Part shown: positions 30,921 through 42,470 of the stretch, piece by piece | Layout: the number at the start of each line of letters is the position of its first letter | Position numbering within the stretch: the stretch's first letter is position 1 | Assembly (NCBI RefSeq): GCF_014851395.1 | Contig: NW_024040040.1 | Span: forward strand, 24,037,000-24,100,999 | Length of the DNA: 64,000 bases | Direction: 5' to 3' | Source: Micropterus salmoides | Taxonomy: Eukaryota > Chordata > Actinopteri > Centrarchiformes > Centrarchidae | Position numbers and translations under genes: made by a program | Notes under the pieces: generated by a model | The model's input: only the letters and a program-made list of their open reading frames with translations | The model's database searches: none | What the model was told of the DNA's origin: nothing

Positions 30921-31610
30921 GTACGTGACGTAAGCAAAGCTAGCAAGCTTACGTATGTTTCTGGGCACTAATTTCAGTTGCTTGCTATGGTTCCTTGCCA
31001 GGTGCACAAGCTGCCATATTTAGTTAACATATTATAGGCAGTAGCTAATGCAATTAGCTTGAGGCCAGGGCATGTGGTGACAACTTGTTCCTAAGTTACA
31101 TTTTTGCTTGTGATAATGACGAGATAGGCCTCATACAGCTATGTAGCTAATGCAGGGGTTTTCAAAGGCTGAGACTGCGGGCCTTCCCTCAGATAAAGCT
31201 TGGGAAACGGCACACCCCCACCACATCTTTAGTGTACTTGTGTTGGGGGTTTTGTCAACATATGGTCAGGTTTGGTTATTAGCTGAATATCAAAGATATT
31301 CTAGAAATATTAATGAAACTATTCATATTCAAAATTATTCATTATAATTAATACAGGGCACCACCCTGGAATCAGGGACCAATAAATATGAGCCTAGTAT
31401 GATCGGTCTAAAATAGTGTTTGTCCACCTATAGATGGCAAACAGAGAAGGGTGAATCCGTACACTGGCTGTGGCAACCAACTCTGACTACAACCTTATAC
31501 ACAAATAATCACAGGCAACGAGTTCGAAAAATTATAATAGGATTTATTTAACTCAAGCATAGATCAATAACTTCAGCAAGTAAATCACTATTAACTATTC
31601 TAAGCAGAAA
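30921..31610. other. Intronic DNA, nothing recognised
   Basis: No exon or transposon protein seen. Confidence 0.4.
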
Positions 31611-32176
31611 TTAAAGCTGCAAGCAACTTCCTGTTTCATGGCGAATCATCGACACTACAGACACGCCCATTGACGAAAACTCACAAATAGCACAACTTTT
31701 CATAGTCAATGCCTTTAGAAGGCACAGCAGAAATTTGATGTCGATCCAACTAAATCCCTAGGAGGAGTTCGTTAAAGTACGAAGTGTGTAAATCATCCAA
31801 AAATGCCATAAAATTCAAAATGGCTGACTTCCTGTTGAGTTTAGGGTACGGGTTCTCGAGGCTTTTTTGTGCGTCTTGATATGATACATGTCTCCACAAA
31901 ATATTTTGTGCATGTAGGTTGAACGTGAACGATAGGCTAATTTTTTCCAATTGTCTAGGTGCCGCTAGCGAGTCATTTTGCCACGCCCATGCGCGAAACC
32001 CATAAAATACGAAATTTTTCACCAGTTCTGACGTTTGGTGAGTTTTCGAGTATGCTCAGGTCCCCAAAATGGAGCTTACTTTGCAGAAAAAATAAATAAA
32101 TAAATAAATAAATAAATGTATATATATAATCTTAGAAAATTCAATAGGGACCTCGCACGGTCGTGCTCGGGCCCTA
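31611..32176 (-). mobile_element. GGGCCC-end element, copy C1 (internally deleted)
   Basis: It reads AAGCTGCAAGCA at the left, jumps at once to ACTTCCTGTTTCATGGCG (skipping about 290 bp of the family 3' part) and runs through the body to CGTGCTCGGGCCCTAA. Only one terminal 55-bp unit. A short AAAT/TATA tract (32092-32125) is in the usual A-rich position. Confidence 0.75.
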
Positions 32177-34120
32177 ATCTATACAAATTCAATAGGGAAA
32201 ATTAAAGCTGCAAGCAGCGTTGGGCGGGCCCTCGCACTTGTAGCGCGTCCGGGTGTGAGCCGGCCGAGTTGCATATTCTGGAGCTCTGCCGGTGCGGCTG
32301 TGAATTTGCTACGCGGTTCCGACGCCGCATGAAGGTGTTATATGTCACTTCCTGTGTCCCCTATGTGGAGCTACATAGCACTTGCCGCTATGAATATAAA
32401 TCGGTATTGGCGTGTGGATGTCTGCGGGGTGGGAGAGTTATCAAGCATGTAAAGTTTGTTTCAGATGTGAGCATGTACACTGAACAATAATGTACCCAAA
32501 CAATAAAATAAATTCCTTTTATATTTCCCTGCCTTTTTGTTTATGTGTACATATAGAGGAAGAATGTGAGAACAGCACACATTTCATCGTTACTGTGTGT
32601 TAGAGCATGGGAGAACAGTGGATACTTTTAATACAGCCCACACCCCTAATACTGTGTAACTATAACAAGTAGAGAACAGAAGAAAAAGATGTTCTTTCTT
32701 TACAACTGTCTGCATAGCTTATTCATATTGTGTAATGAATGAAAATAAATAGGCCTACTAGGCTCCTCTCTACTTTGACATTTAAGATTAGCTTGTTTGA
32801 TCCACCTTCATACACATGTGACATTACTGTACAACTTGAGAAAGGTGAGTTGTTTTCTGCTCCAGCCTTCCTAAAAGAAAAGCGTTTTTGGGATTAAATG
32901 GACTTTATTAGCTGCTGCAGTGCAGGATGAACTCAGAACAGACCCATTTCTCACCTTATTATTCTAAATCATGCAACGAAGAAGAAGAAATGCATAATAA
33001 ATCCTGGGACAAAATCTGTCCACAAATACTGTACAGCATGTAGTCTGATGAACAAGACTTGTGTTATAGCTGACTTGGGCAGTGAATTGTTTAATTTTTT
33101 TAATTCATGTGGTCATAGTTGTCCACAACTCAAATCAGAATATAAGAAGAAATGTTTTATACCACCTCAAGAAGGCTTCCTATCAGAAAGGTAGGAAGGT
33201 ATTTCAAATGTACAACTGCAGTACTTAAATCTAAGTAAAGTAATTTCCCTGACATTTTTGTGTTACTTTACTTTTAATAGACGCATGTAACAGGTTTTAT
33301 ACTTCCTGTGAGTATAATCCAATCAATCTTATTTTCATACTGTATATCCTTTGTGTAATTTGATAAATTGTGTTGTATGTGGTGCTCGCATCGTGTACTA
33401 CTGAGACTTCATTGCCCTCTTCAGAGAAGACTCTGACTGCAACATGCGTCTTTGTAAAGAGAGAAACGGACAGAAAAGGTCTCTAACTCTGCCTGTCAGC
33501 TCGCTCTGCTCCGTTAAAACTGAATTTTCCATACAGAATTGAATACAAGTGCACTCCAGATTTAGCTGCAGCCAGCTGACCGTGTGCTTCTCCCTATACC
33601 GCAGTTCTGTGTCCATGCATGCAGCAAACTGAAAGCACTGTCTGTCGGAGCGTCTACGTGAAAAGAGAAGGAAGACATTGCTGGTAGTGTCTTCAGAGTT
33701 GTTAAACACCTCAGCGCACTGAAGGAAGCCATCTGACTGTGTGAGGGGCAAGATCGTTGATGTCTGCAGGCAGAGTAGGCCTAGAGCTCTCCTGTCTGAC
33801 TGGTCCACCAATAGCAGTGAAGATGACCCCTTGAGACACAGCCATTTGCATAATGAGGCTGAAATGCATACAGAAATTTAAAAAGGACAGGCAGAAATAC
33901 AGTGAGGAAAATAAGTATTTGAACACCATGCTATTTTGCAAGTTCTCCCACTTAGAAATCATGGAGGGGTCTGAAATTGTCATCGTAGGTGCATGTCCAC
34001 TGTGAGAGACATAATCTAAAAAAAAAAAAAAAAAACAGAAATCACAACGTATGATTTCTTAACCATTTATTTGTATGATACAGCTGCAAATAAGTATTTG
34101 AACACCTGAGAAAATCAATG

Positions 34121-35906
34121 TTAATATTTGGTACAGTAGCCTTTGTTTGAAATGAAAGAGGTCAAACGTTTCCTGTAGTTTTTCACCAGGTTTGCACACA
34201 CTGCAGGAGGGATTTTGGCCCACTCCTCCACACAGATCTTCTCCAGATCCTTCAGGTTTCTGGGCTGTCTCTGAGAAACACGGAGTTTGAGCTCCCTCCA
34301 AAGATTCTCTATTGGGTTTAGGTCTGGAGTCTGGCTACGCCACACCAGAACCTTGATATGCTTCTTACAGAGCCACTCCTTGGTTATCCTGGCTGTGCCC
34401 ATCTTCAATGCTCTAACTGAGGGAAGGAGGTTGTTCCCCAAAATCTCGCAATACATGGCCCCGGTCATCCTCTCCTTAATACAGTGCAGTCGCCATGTCC
34501 CATGTTGTGACGGAGCGGCTCCGTCACTGAGTGCGGGACGCACGCACACACACATACACACGCACTCCCCGCTCCCTTACAGCCTCAATTAAGCCGGTCA
34601 TAAACCTCGCTATTATGCATATTTCTTCTACTGTTTAAGTAGCGCGATCAAGGGTGCACACTTGGTAGTTCTACTCTTCTTTAAGCATACATTTAAACAA
34701 ACATCAAACACTTACTATGTGTCGAGATGCATCGCTGCTCTGTTTTCCATTCAGTTTGGCAAAACGGGAGTGTAACATTTCCGTCTTTTAAATAGCATGT
34801 TCTCGCACGCTTTCATGGTCATGTGAACTGCAAAATTATGGTTTTTGGTGGTAGTAATAATTTGTGATGTAAGTAACTGTTCCAGGGGAAGTAAAAATGT
34901 TGGATATAATTATTGTTGAAAATATATCAAAGTGTAATAGATATAAATCCTTTTCTGAAGGTAGTAAAATCTATTCATTATATGGTGTAAATAATGGTTA
35001 AGCCTAGTGGGAGGGGCTACTGTCTTTAAAAGTCACAGCTTTGGCCTGTGAGGGCAGTCTTGGCCTGGTTACAGAGGAGGTAACTAGTGAATTGTATGTT
35101 GGGTTTTTGTGTAACTTTATTATTGAGTAAGTTATAAATTCTTTTTTCAAATAGTTAATTTTTGTTTCATTTTCTTTATGCAAGTTTTTTTTCCCCACTG
35201 TTTGCACTTTGGAGGCCGGCATAATAAAAATCACGCCACTATTTTTCGACTACGCCTGTGTTTTCTCTTATTATTGAGAGTTTGGAAGAGAACCCCGCTA
35301 CACATGTGCAGAAAAACACCCCCAAAGCATGATGCTACCACCCCCATGCTTCACAGTAGGGATGGTGTTCTTGGGATGGTACTCATCATTCTTCTTCCTC
35401 CAAACACGGTTAGTGGAATTATGACCAAAAACTTCTATTGTGGTCTCATCTGACCACATGACTTTCTCCCATGACTGCTCTGGATCATCCAAATGGTCAT
35501 TGGCAAACTGAAGACGGGCCTTGACATGTGCTGGTTTAAGCAGGGAAACCTTCCGTGCCATGCGTGATTTCAAACCATGACGTCTTAGTGTATTACCAAC
35601 AGTAACCTTGGAAACGGTGGTCCCAGCTCTTTTCAGGTCATTGACCAGCTCCTCCCGTGTAGTTCTGGGCTGATTTCTCACCTTTCATAGGATCATCGAG
35701 ACCCCACGAGGTGAGATCTTGCATGGAGCCCCAGTCCGAGGGAGATTGACAGTCATGTTTAACTTCTTCCATTTTCTAATGATTGCTCCAACAGTGGACC
35801 TTTTTTCACCAAGCTGCTTGGCAATTTCCCCGTAGCCCTTTCCAGCCTTGTGGAGGTGTACAATTTTGTCTCTAGTGTCTTTGGACAGCTCTTTGGTCTT
35901 GGCCAT
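34121..35906 (-). pseudogene. Tc1 transposase, broken by an LTR insertion and mutations
   Basis: Transposases of this family cut at TIRs with a DDE catalytic triad. From the N-terminus: MAKTKELSKDTRDKIVHLHK and EIAKQLGEKRSTVGAIIRKW (first HTH), a TGA at 35682-35684, then RTTREELVNDLKRAGTTVS (second HTH), KVMWSDETTIEVFG (first catalytic Asp) and GGGSIMLWGCF. A solo LTR (34506-35302) splits the gene here. After it come ERMTGAMYCEILGNNLLPS, ALKMGTARITKEWL and TPDLNPIENLWRELK (catalytic Glu). The segment that normally carries the second catalytic Asp (DNDPKH) is missing between ALKMG and TARITKEW. It is inactive for at least three independent reasons. Confidence 0.92.
34506..35302 (+). mobile_element. 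Solo LTR (797 bp) nested in the Tc1 transposase gene
   Basis: It begins TGTGACGGAG and ends CCCCGCTACA (TG...CA) and is flanked by CATGT on both sides (34501-34505, 35303-35307). The join restores the Tc1 frame. AATAAA (in CATAATAAAAAT near 35222) about 75 bp from the 3' end puts the LTR on the plus strand. A perfect palindrome occupies its first bases. The family is not decided; the 5-bp duplication suits Gypsy or BEL. Confidence 0.88.
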
Positions 35907-37356
35907 GTTAGTAGTTGGATTCTTACTGATTGTATGGGGTGGACAGGTGTCTTTATGCAGCTAACGACCTCAAACAGGTGCATCTAATTTAGGATAATAA
36001 ATGGAGTGGAGGTGGACATTTTGAAGGCAGACTAACAGGTCTTCGAGAGTCAGAATTCTAGCTGAGAGACCGGTGTTCAAATACTTATTTGCAGCTGTAT
36101 CATACAAATAAATAGTTTAAAAATCATACATTGTGATTTCTGGATTTTTTTTTTTTTTAGATTATGTCTCTCACAGTGGACATGCACCTACGATGACAAT
36201 TTCAGACCCCTCCATGATTTCTAAGTGGGAGAACTTGCAAAATAGCAGGGTGTTCAAATACTTATTTTCCTCACTGTAAATACCATGCGTGAAAATAAAT
36301 AAGGTAAAAAAATACAAAGGAAGAATAAAACAGACAAAAATATGAAAACACACACATAAATAAATACATTTAAAAAATTAGTAATAAATAAAGTTGAAGA
36401 TTATAACGGAGAATAAATAAATAAGGTAATTATAACAAAGGTGAATAAGTAAAGGCACTAATTAAAATATATACATTTATGTCTCCTTGTATAATTTAAT
36501 TAATACCTACATTTATTTATTTACTTTATTTTTTTGTGTATTTAATTGGATGCTTATTTATTTATTGAGCATTTATTTATTTCTGTATTTATTTCTGACT
36601 GTGTCAGGATCGGTCCTCCATAGCGGGGTGGGAGAGTTATCAAGCACGTAAAGTTTGGTTCAGATGTGAGCATGTACACTGAAGTTACAACAACTTCCTG
36701 TTTCATGGTAAATCATCGACGCTACAGACACGCCCATTGACGAAAACTCGCAAATAGCACAACTTTTCATCGTCAATGCCTTTAGAAGGCACAGCAGAAA
36801 TTTGATGTCGATCCGACTAAATCCCTAGGAGGAGTTCGTTAAAGTACAGAGTGTGTAAATCATCCAAAAATGGCCGTAAAATTCAAAATGGCCGACTTCC
36901 TGTTGACTTTAGGCTATGGGTTCTTGAGGCTTTTTTGTGCGTCTTGATATGATACATGTCCCCAGAAAATTTCGTACATGTAGGTTGAACGTGAACGAGG
37001 GGACAATCTTTTCCAATTTTCTAGGTGGCGCTAGCGAGTCATTTTGCCACGCCCATTTGCGAAACCCATAAAATACGAAATTTTCACCAGTTCTGACATG
37101 TTTGCAAATTTTGGTGAGTTTTCGAGTATGTTTAGGCCATGTCAATTGAGCCTACCTTTGCAGAAAAAAAAAAAAAATCATAATATATATATAATCTTAG
37201 CAAATTCAATAGGGACCTCACACGGTCGTGCTCGGGCCCTAAAAATAATCTTTACAAATTCAATAGGGACCTTGCACGGTCCGTGCTCGGGCCCTAAAAA
37301 AATATATTCTTTACAAATTCAATAGGGACCTCGCACGGTTCCTGCTCGGGCCCTAA

Positions 37357-38384
37357 TTAAATAAAGTCAATAAACAAATCATATAAAAACATACAACAAT
37401 CCAGCAAGCATGTGTGTGTGCGTGTGTGTGCGACTGTGCGTGTGTGTGTGTGTGCGCCGCGTATCTTCTTTAGTTTTAGAAAATAATGATCCCTATCGAG
37501 GGAAAATCCAGATTGATTAAAGTTGTGAAGAATGTTTTATTCTTAACCAGATTCCGTTTGTTGCCACTCAATATGCTCACGCAATTCACTAAATCATACT
37601 TTAAAAATCGTTAAATTTACCGGCAAACACGGCAGCCTAGTATAGCAGACGAACCAATAGCACACTTGCATACTGATGAAGCGATGTCATTAACCAATCA
37701 GATTTAGCTGCATTGAGCACCGCTGTTGACACAACAAAGAACGGCATGGAAGCAGCGACGCTCAGCCGTAGACAGTATGCGTGAAAGCTGCGAGGGTAAG
37801 TATTAATGTTGTTGGAAAATTATCGTAAAGCAACTTGTTTTAAGACATAACTGTGTTGATCAAAATTTCGGCGGCCTTACCGCTCTAACGTTAAAGGTAG
37901 CGTTAGCTATGCTGCGCTTGCTAGCTACCATCATGCACCCATCGGTTGAATGTGGCCTGCATCCATTTCTCATTAGCTAGTTTTGTTTAACTAATAACGT
38001 TAATCGCCTTACATCGGGTAGTTTTTCTTTTATTATTATTTCGGCTGCATGGCGCATTTGTATTTTTATTTATGTTTGCAAGTGATGCTCGTTTCAATGT
38101 GTAAAAGACGTCAGTGGTGGGTGTGACCCTAACGTTACAGTCCATGTCTTTGCTGGGGTTTCTCACCATCTTGTGTCTGTTTTTACCTTTAGCACTAAAT
38201 AACAAGCAGAAGGCAGATTCCACTCCACAGATTTAGGCTTCAGCTTGTTTTGAGGCTGTGCATCCTCACGATCCCCGGCCCACATCATCAACAAGTGATC
38301 AGGTTAGTGACACCACAGTTATTATATGTCAAAGACACTTACCCATACTCTATAACATTAAGTTTGGAGAGGCTGTGCTTTCTT
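37357..38384. other. Mostly unique DNA; GT microsatellite and a possible short exon pair
   Basis: A GT-rich microsatellite lies at about 37411-37458. A strong donor-like GCGAGG/GTAAGTATT at 37796 and an acceptor-like TTTACCTTTAG at about 38194 with a donor-like ATCAG/GTTAG at 38303 could mark untranslated plus-strand exons. No coding sequence supports this. Confidence 0.3.
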
Positions 38385-39353
38385 TAGGGATGGGCATCGA
38401 GACCCAGTTCTAAAAGGACCCGGTTCCAAACTTTCTCAAAACCTGAAAATCAATTAGGTCCGGGTCCGAGCTTATCGATGCCACTATCGAGACTAGCGGG
38501 TCCTATAATGTAACGTTATGCCTCAAGAGTCAAATCTGATTTAACTTGAAACACGATGAATACGCGGTATCAAACCGGCCCGGTGTAGGTTTATCATCGG
38601 GCTGCAGCTTCGGCTCCTACATGAACGAACACACACACAGCGCCCTGCAGAGAGACGCAGACGCCGCTCCATCGCGGTGCAGACGCCGTGTGATGTTAAG
38701 TTTGCTCCAAACTACTCGAGTTGCCGACAGCTACGCTCATTACTGTAAGTACCTGAAATAAAACCTTCCCGAGTAAAAAGACAACACACCTGTCTGCAAG
38801 GTATACATGTAGAAAGGGTTCATTCAATCATTTCTGTCCTCAGTCTCTCATCCTGTATGTTTTATACAAGCACAGCAAACGTTAGCTTGGCGTTAGCCAA
38901 ATGTTAAAAACAAGCTAAATAGAAAGCTATCTGTCTGGAGCACAGACTGGTCTGTAGTTTTAAAATCTGGCACATTGTTGTAAACTCTGGCTGAGACAAA
39001 CCAGCCGCTCCTCCTTCTACCAGGTAAAGTTACCTAGAGGCAGTTACCAGCAGAGAGGAGGAAGATGCTGACTGAGTTTTTCATTCTTTATAAACATCAG
39101 TCAGATTTGGGATGTCAGATATTAAGTTATATTAGTTTATTTATAGCAAGTCCTACGTCATCTCAATATATAACAGTGTTATCGCACATTGAATATTTCC
39201 TCACACCGTGCAGGCCTACCTCATGCCTGTTGGGTCTCGTCTTACCAAATAATAGTAAAATATCGATAGTGGTATTATCAATAAAGACTCGGATCGTTAA
39301 GCAGCCTCAATAGTGGTATCAGTATCAATAAAAATGAACGATCCTCATCCCTA
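38385..39353. mobile_element. Non-autonomous hAT-like element (TAGGGATG ends)
   Basis: It starts TAGGGATGGGCATCGAGACC and ends CGATCCTCATCCCTA, inverted with a few mismatches. Flanks GCTTTCTT (38377-38384) and GCTTTCTC (39354-39361) match 7/8, the size expected of hAT. No transposase frame. A second element with the same kind of start is at 39974. Confidence 0.7.
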
Positions 39354-39442
39354 GCTTTCTCTATACTGTATATGGTCCCCGAAACTATTGATGGCATAAC
39401 GGGGAGGTGCTGTGTCAAACTAGTTATCACAGAAAGTAGCAT

Positions 39443-39580
39443 AAGGTAGGTTTAATTGTCACATTACAACAGAGATGTAAAATGAAATGTGGTTTGTAAC
39501 TCTTGTGCTACATAGCAGACAATAGAAAAATAGAAAATAGAAAAACAATCATAAAATGGTCAACAGAAATAAACCATATT
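39443..39580 (-). repeat. LINE 3'-tail fragment, copy 2
   Basis: A diverged relative of 1258-1385: GGTAGGTTTAATTGTCACAT, then TTTGTAACTCTTGTGCTAC, ATAGCAGACAATAGA and CAACAGAAATAAACC. On the minus strand it reads as a LINE tail. Confidence 0.5.
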
Positions 39581-39973
39581 CCATAGAGCAGTGCTGAGGA
39601 TGAATGTGAGTTAGAGGACACTATGCACCACAAAGGCAGAAGTTATACTTTTGCCATTATTTCTATTTTTTGTTGTTAGTTATCTTAATCTTAGACCATC
39701 CAGTTAATTTAATATATTAAAGTTTTGTGTCAACTACATCATCTGAGATGAAAAAGCGCCAACAGCCTGGGTCTCTTCTGTTATTAATATATGTAGTTTT
39801 AATGTTCGTGAACACTTCATTGGACTTAAGTATAATGTCATTGAGTAAGGGGATTGTGCTTCTCTTCGTCTCAACAGTGTCCACTGCAGCAAGGTGTGCA
39901 CAACCTCACTCCTGTTACAGGAACAGGTGGGTCGGAACACAGTGATGTGATTTATCAAATAGATCACTAATCA
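39581..39973. other. Intronic DNA, nothing recognised
   Basis: No exon or transposon end seen. Confidence 0.4.
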
Positions 39974-40743
39974 ATAGGGATGGGTATCGCTACTCGATAC
40001 CTTTTTATGGTAGCGACCAAAACAGTCCAGTATCAAAACTTCTCCAGTCAAACTAGAGAAGAGAGAAAGAGAAGAGCACGGCTCTTTTTTTTTCTTCTTA
40101 TGTGCCTACAACCACTTGTCCAAGTCCATGTGTCATTCACAGCAGTCACCTCACCTTCAGCTGCAGTCTCAGGCATGTTTGTCACTGTTGCAATTTTATC
40201 ACCACAAGCTAGGCTTTCCGTTTGTTTCATCACTTGTCACCTATCGATCACATTCCATCACATCAATTAAAGCTTTTGTGGCGCAGCTGATTTTACTCAC
40301 GGAGCCTCCGGCTGCTTCAGGTGTAGTCGGTGTGATCAGCTGGATGTGCAGCCTCTCTTTGCTGTTTGTTTCTTTACACTCTTTAGTGTAGTTTAGTGAC
40401 TTATTTAGCAGACTCCTTACTTGTTTTGAGATCTTTCAATTCAGTTTAATAATCAAAACAACAAAATAATTCTGTTGTTTATTTTCAATAAACGTAAGAA
40501 AAATTTAACCTAAAGTTTTCCACAGCTCATGTGGTCACTAAACTGTTTCACTCCTCCTATCTCATTTAAATACAAAAAAACTTCCAAGCTGTCGTCCTTC
40601 CTCTGAGGATGACCGAAGTAGGATGAGAAGTAATCTGATACAATTTCCCAATGTGTTTATAAAGCAGTTATTTGAAAAAAAGAAATAGATCTCCTTGCCT
40701 GTCCATAACAACCATAAAATTATTTTAGGCTAAATTATTTAAG

Positions 40744-41236
40744 TCTTATCTTAAAGAGCTCATAGTACCTTACTACCCCACCAGAGCACTGCGCTCCCAG
40801 AATGCAGGGTTACTTGTGGTTCCTAGAGTCTCCAAAAGTAGACTAGGAGCCAGAGCGTTCAGCTATCAAGCTCCTCTCCTGTGGAACCAGGTTCCAGTTT
40901 GGGTTCAGGAGGCAGACACCATCTCCACATTTAAGAGTAGGCTTAAGACTTTCCTCTTTGATAAAGCTTATAGTTAGGGCTGGCTCAGGTAGTCCTGAAC
41001 CATCCCTTAGTTATGCTGCTATAGGCCTAGACTGCCGGGGGATTTCCTATGATGCACTGGGCTCCTCTCTCCTCTACTTTCTCTCCCTCTGTATGCAACC
41101 TTATCCCATTATTGCATGTTACTAACACAACTTCTCCCCTTTCTGGTAGTCTTGTGCTTTCTCGTCCCTCCCCTCTCTCTCTTCTTCCATCCCTCTCTTT
41201 TTCTTTCTCTCTCTCTCTCCTTCCATCCCTCTCTCC
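40744..41236 (+). mobile_element. L2 LINE 3' fragment (ORF2 end and start of 3' UTR)
   Basis: It matches the long L2 copy from about 16625: CTTATCTTAAAGAGCTCATA, then the ORF2 end (TFKSRLKTFLFDKAYS followed by TAG) and UTR words TATAGGCCTAGACTGCCGGG, up to CTTTCTCGTCCCTC at about 41170. It then runs into a CT/CCATC-rich tract. About 98% similar by eye over the coding part. Confidence 0.88.
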
Positions 41237-41260
41237 TTCCATCCCCCCCCCCCCCCCCCC
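41237..41260 (+). repeat. Poly-C tract
   Basis: An 18-base run of C (41243-41260) ends the L2 pyrimidine tract; copy number may be unreliable in assembly. Confidence 0.85.
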
Positions 41261-41330
41261 AGAGTAATGAAGTACTCTGTTGGTATCAGTATCACTTTAG
41301 GGTACTGGTGTCGTAAATTTTAAACATCAC

Positions 41331-41703
41331 CAAAAACTTATAAAAGGGACAATGTTAGTTTTTTTTATATGATAATTTATAACCTAAGGATGACAGTGAA
41401 GTCTACCTCTAAAGTACTCACATGTTATACTAACTAACATTATACTGTCATGTACAGCTGTATGTGTAAAGCTTTTACATACAAGGAATTTGCCCTTGGG
41501 GCTTTGGTGCATAACAAACAAACCTATATAATGACAAGATATAAAAGTAATACTATAATTATATGGTTATTTACACGAGCATCAGATTTATAAGTGCAAA
41601 CATTTACAGTTTAAGGTGAATAATAAAGCAGGGTGACAGTTAACTTGTGGTAAATGTATCCTCTGTTTTTGCAGTTTGAAGGGACAATTGATTGTAAAAC
41701 GTT
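41331..41703. other. Intronic DNA, nothing recognised
   Basis: AT-rich spacer between the hAT/L2 composite and the DIRS element. Confidence 0.4.
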
Positions 41704-41995
41704 GGTTACGTATTGTAACCCCATATTCTATGAGTATAGGCGTAGCCCTCTAAGAGCTGTCAATATTGGATTCATCCCCGCGCGCATGCACAGTCCTGAA
41801 GATTTCTTTTGCGCCCATGTGCCGTGCACGGGCCTCTCTCAGGTCCGTAAATTGGGTATATAATACCGTCGAGACCAGAGATCTGCTCCCAAAAGGTCAG
41901 CTTTTTTCTTCAGCCGACGCTGGTGGGACCAGTCGGGCCTGCAGCTTAGAGGGCTACGCCTATAGTCATAGAATCTGGGGTTACAATACGTAACC
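41704..41995. repeat. DIRS 3' inverted repeats (51-bp arms, 49/51)
   Basis: 41704-41754 begins GGTTACGTATTGTAACC and ends GTAGCCCTCTAAG; 41945-41995 is its reverse complement with two mismatches. The arms enclose 190 bp containing GGGTATATAATACCG, a possible TATA box. Shortened copies of the TTACGNATTGTAACC word recur at about 42136 and 42315. In DIRS elements terminal repeats and an internal complementary region guide closure of a circular intermediate. Confidence 0.8.
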
Positions 41996-42031
41996 GACGT
42001 TCTATTTCGTATAGGCTTCGCCATCTAAGAC

Positions 42032-42072
42032 CTAATCCATTACGCTACAGAAACTGTAGCGTAATGGATTAG
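42032..42072. repeat. Perfect 19-bp hairpin with 3-nt loop
   Basis: CTAATCCATTACGCTACAG, loop AAA, then the exact reverse complement. It lies just inside the DIRS inverted repeats. No T run follows, so it is not a simple terminator. Confidence 0.9.
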
Positions 42073-42470
42073 ACAGGATGGCTGAATACATCACTCACAT
42101 GCCTTACACCTGCTGCTGTGAGAGAATTGGAATGAGAGTTACGCATTGTAACCAGTCCCAAAAACGAGCAGAAGAGGCGTGAGAGTGGAACAACACACAC
42201 ATCACGGCAACAGGGTGTGTGTAGAAAAAACTCATGGCGTGCGAGAGCGCCCAGAGTACAAGCACACACAGATGCACACTGCGGGCTTATGTTGAGGGAA
42301 CAGTAAGGACGTCTGTTACGCATTGTGGCAGTCCAGCTGGAGCGCAACTAAGACCAAGGAGAGCCCCAACAGCCCGTGGCCAGAGGAGCCTTTACCGGCT
42401 CCTTTACAGGGAAGCCTACATGTGCGTAATGTGCCCCAGTCAGCAGCGTCGCGCCTGGTCTCCAGAACAT

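Larger units (their letters stand above)
33900..36276 (-). mobile_element. Tc1 transposon with about 200-bp TIRs, TA target, inside copy C2
   Basis: Termini CAGTGAGGAAAATAAGTATT (33900) and its inverse ending 36276, flanked by TA on both sides (33898-33899, 36277-36278). Sister copies at about 57388-57401 and 62692-62705 read GCAGAAATAAATACCATG with no insertion, which is the empty site. Removing the nested LTR and one 5-bp duplication leaves about 1575 bp, the usual Tc1 size. The TIRs extend inward about 200 bp (GTCTCTCACAGTGGACATGC in both arms). Confidence 0.92.
32202..37356 (-). mobile_element. GGGCCC-end element, long form C2, with nested insertions
   Basis: It runs from TTAAAGCTGCAAGCAGCG at the left to three terminal units ending CTCGGGCCCTAA at the right. 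Between them lies a long internal segment (32487-36625) also found at 56832-57602 (partly), 58766-60085 (inverted) and 61320-63020. The internal segment has no recognisable protein; the 137-codon frame at 33811-33398 recurs in other copies only because the DNA does. A Tc1 element (33900-36276) interrupts it, and the uninterrupted sequence can be read in the sister copies. Confidence 0.75.
39974..41330 (+). mobile_element. Second TAGGGATG hAT-like element, interrupted by an L2 fragment
   Basis: The left end ATAGGGATGGGTATCGCTAC begins at 39974. After the L2 piece, 41261-41330 reads GAAGTACTCTGTTGGTATCA and GGTACTGGTGTCG, which look like the far end of the same kind of element (TATCA/GTATC words). 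A clean right terminus was not found, so the extent is approximate. Confidence 0.45.

Noticed and set aside
33398..33811. 137-codon frame that recurs in several copies of the GGGCCC family
   Set aside because: It recurs because the DNA recurs; other copies have it broken or truncated and no domain is recognisable. A dN/dS test could reopen it.
33900..36276. Active Tc1 transposon
   Set aside because: The transposase has an in-frame stop, lacks the second catalytic Asp segment and is split by an LTR.
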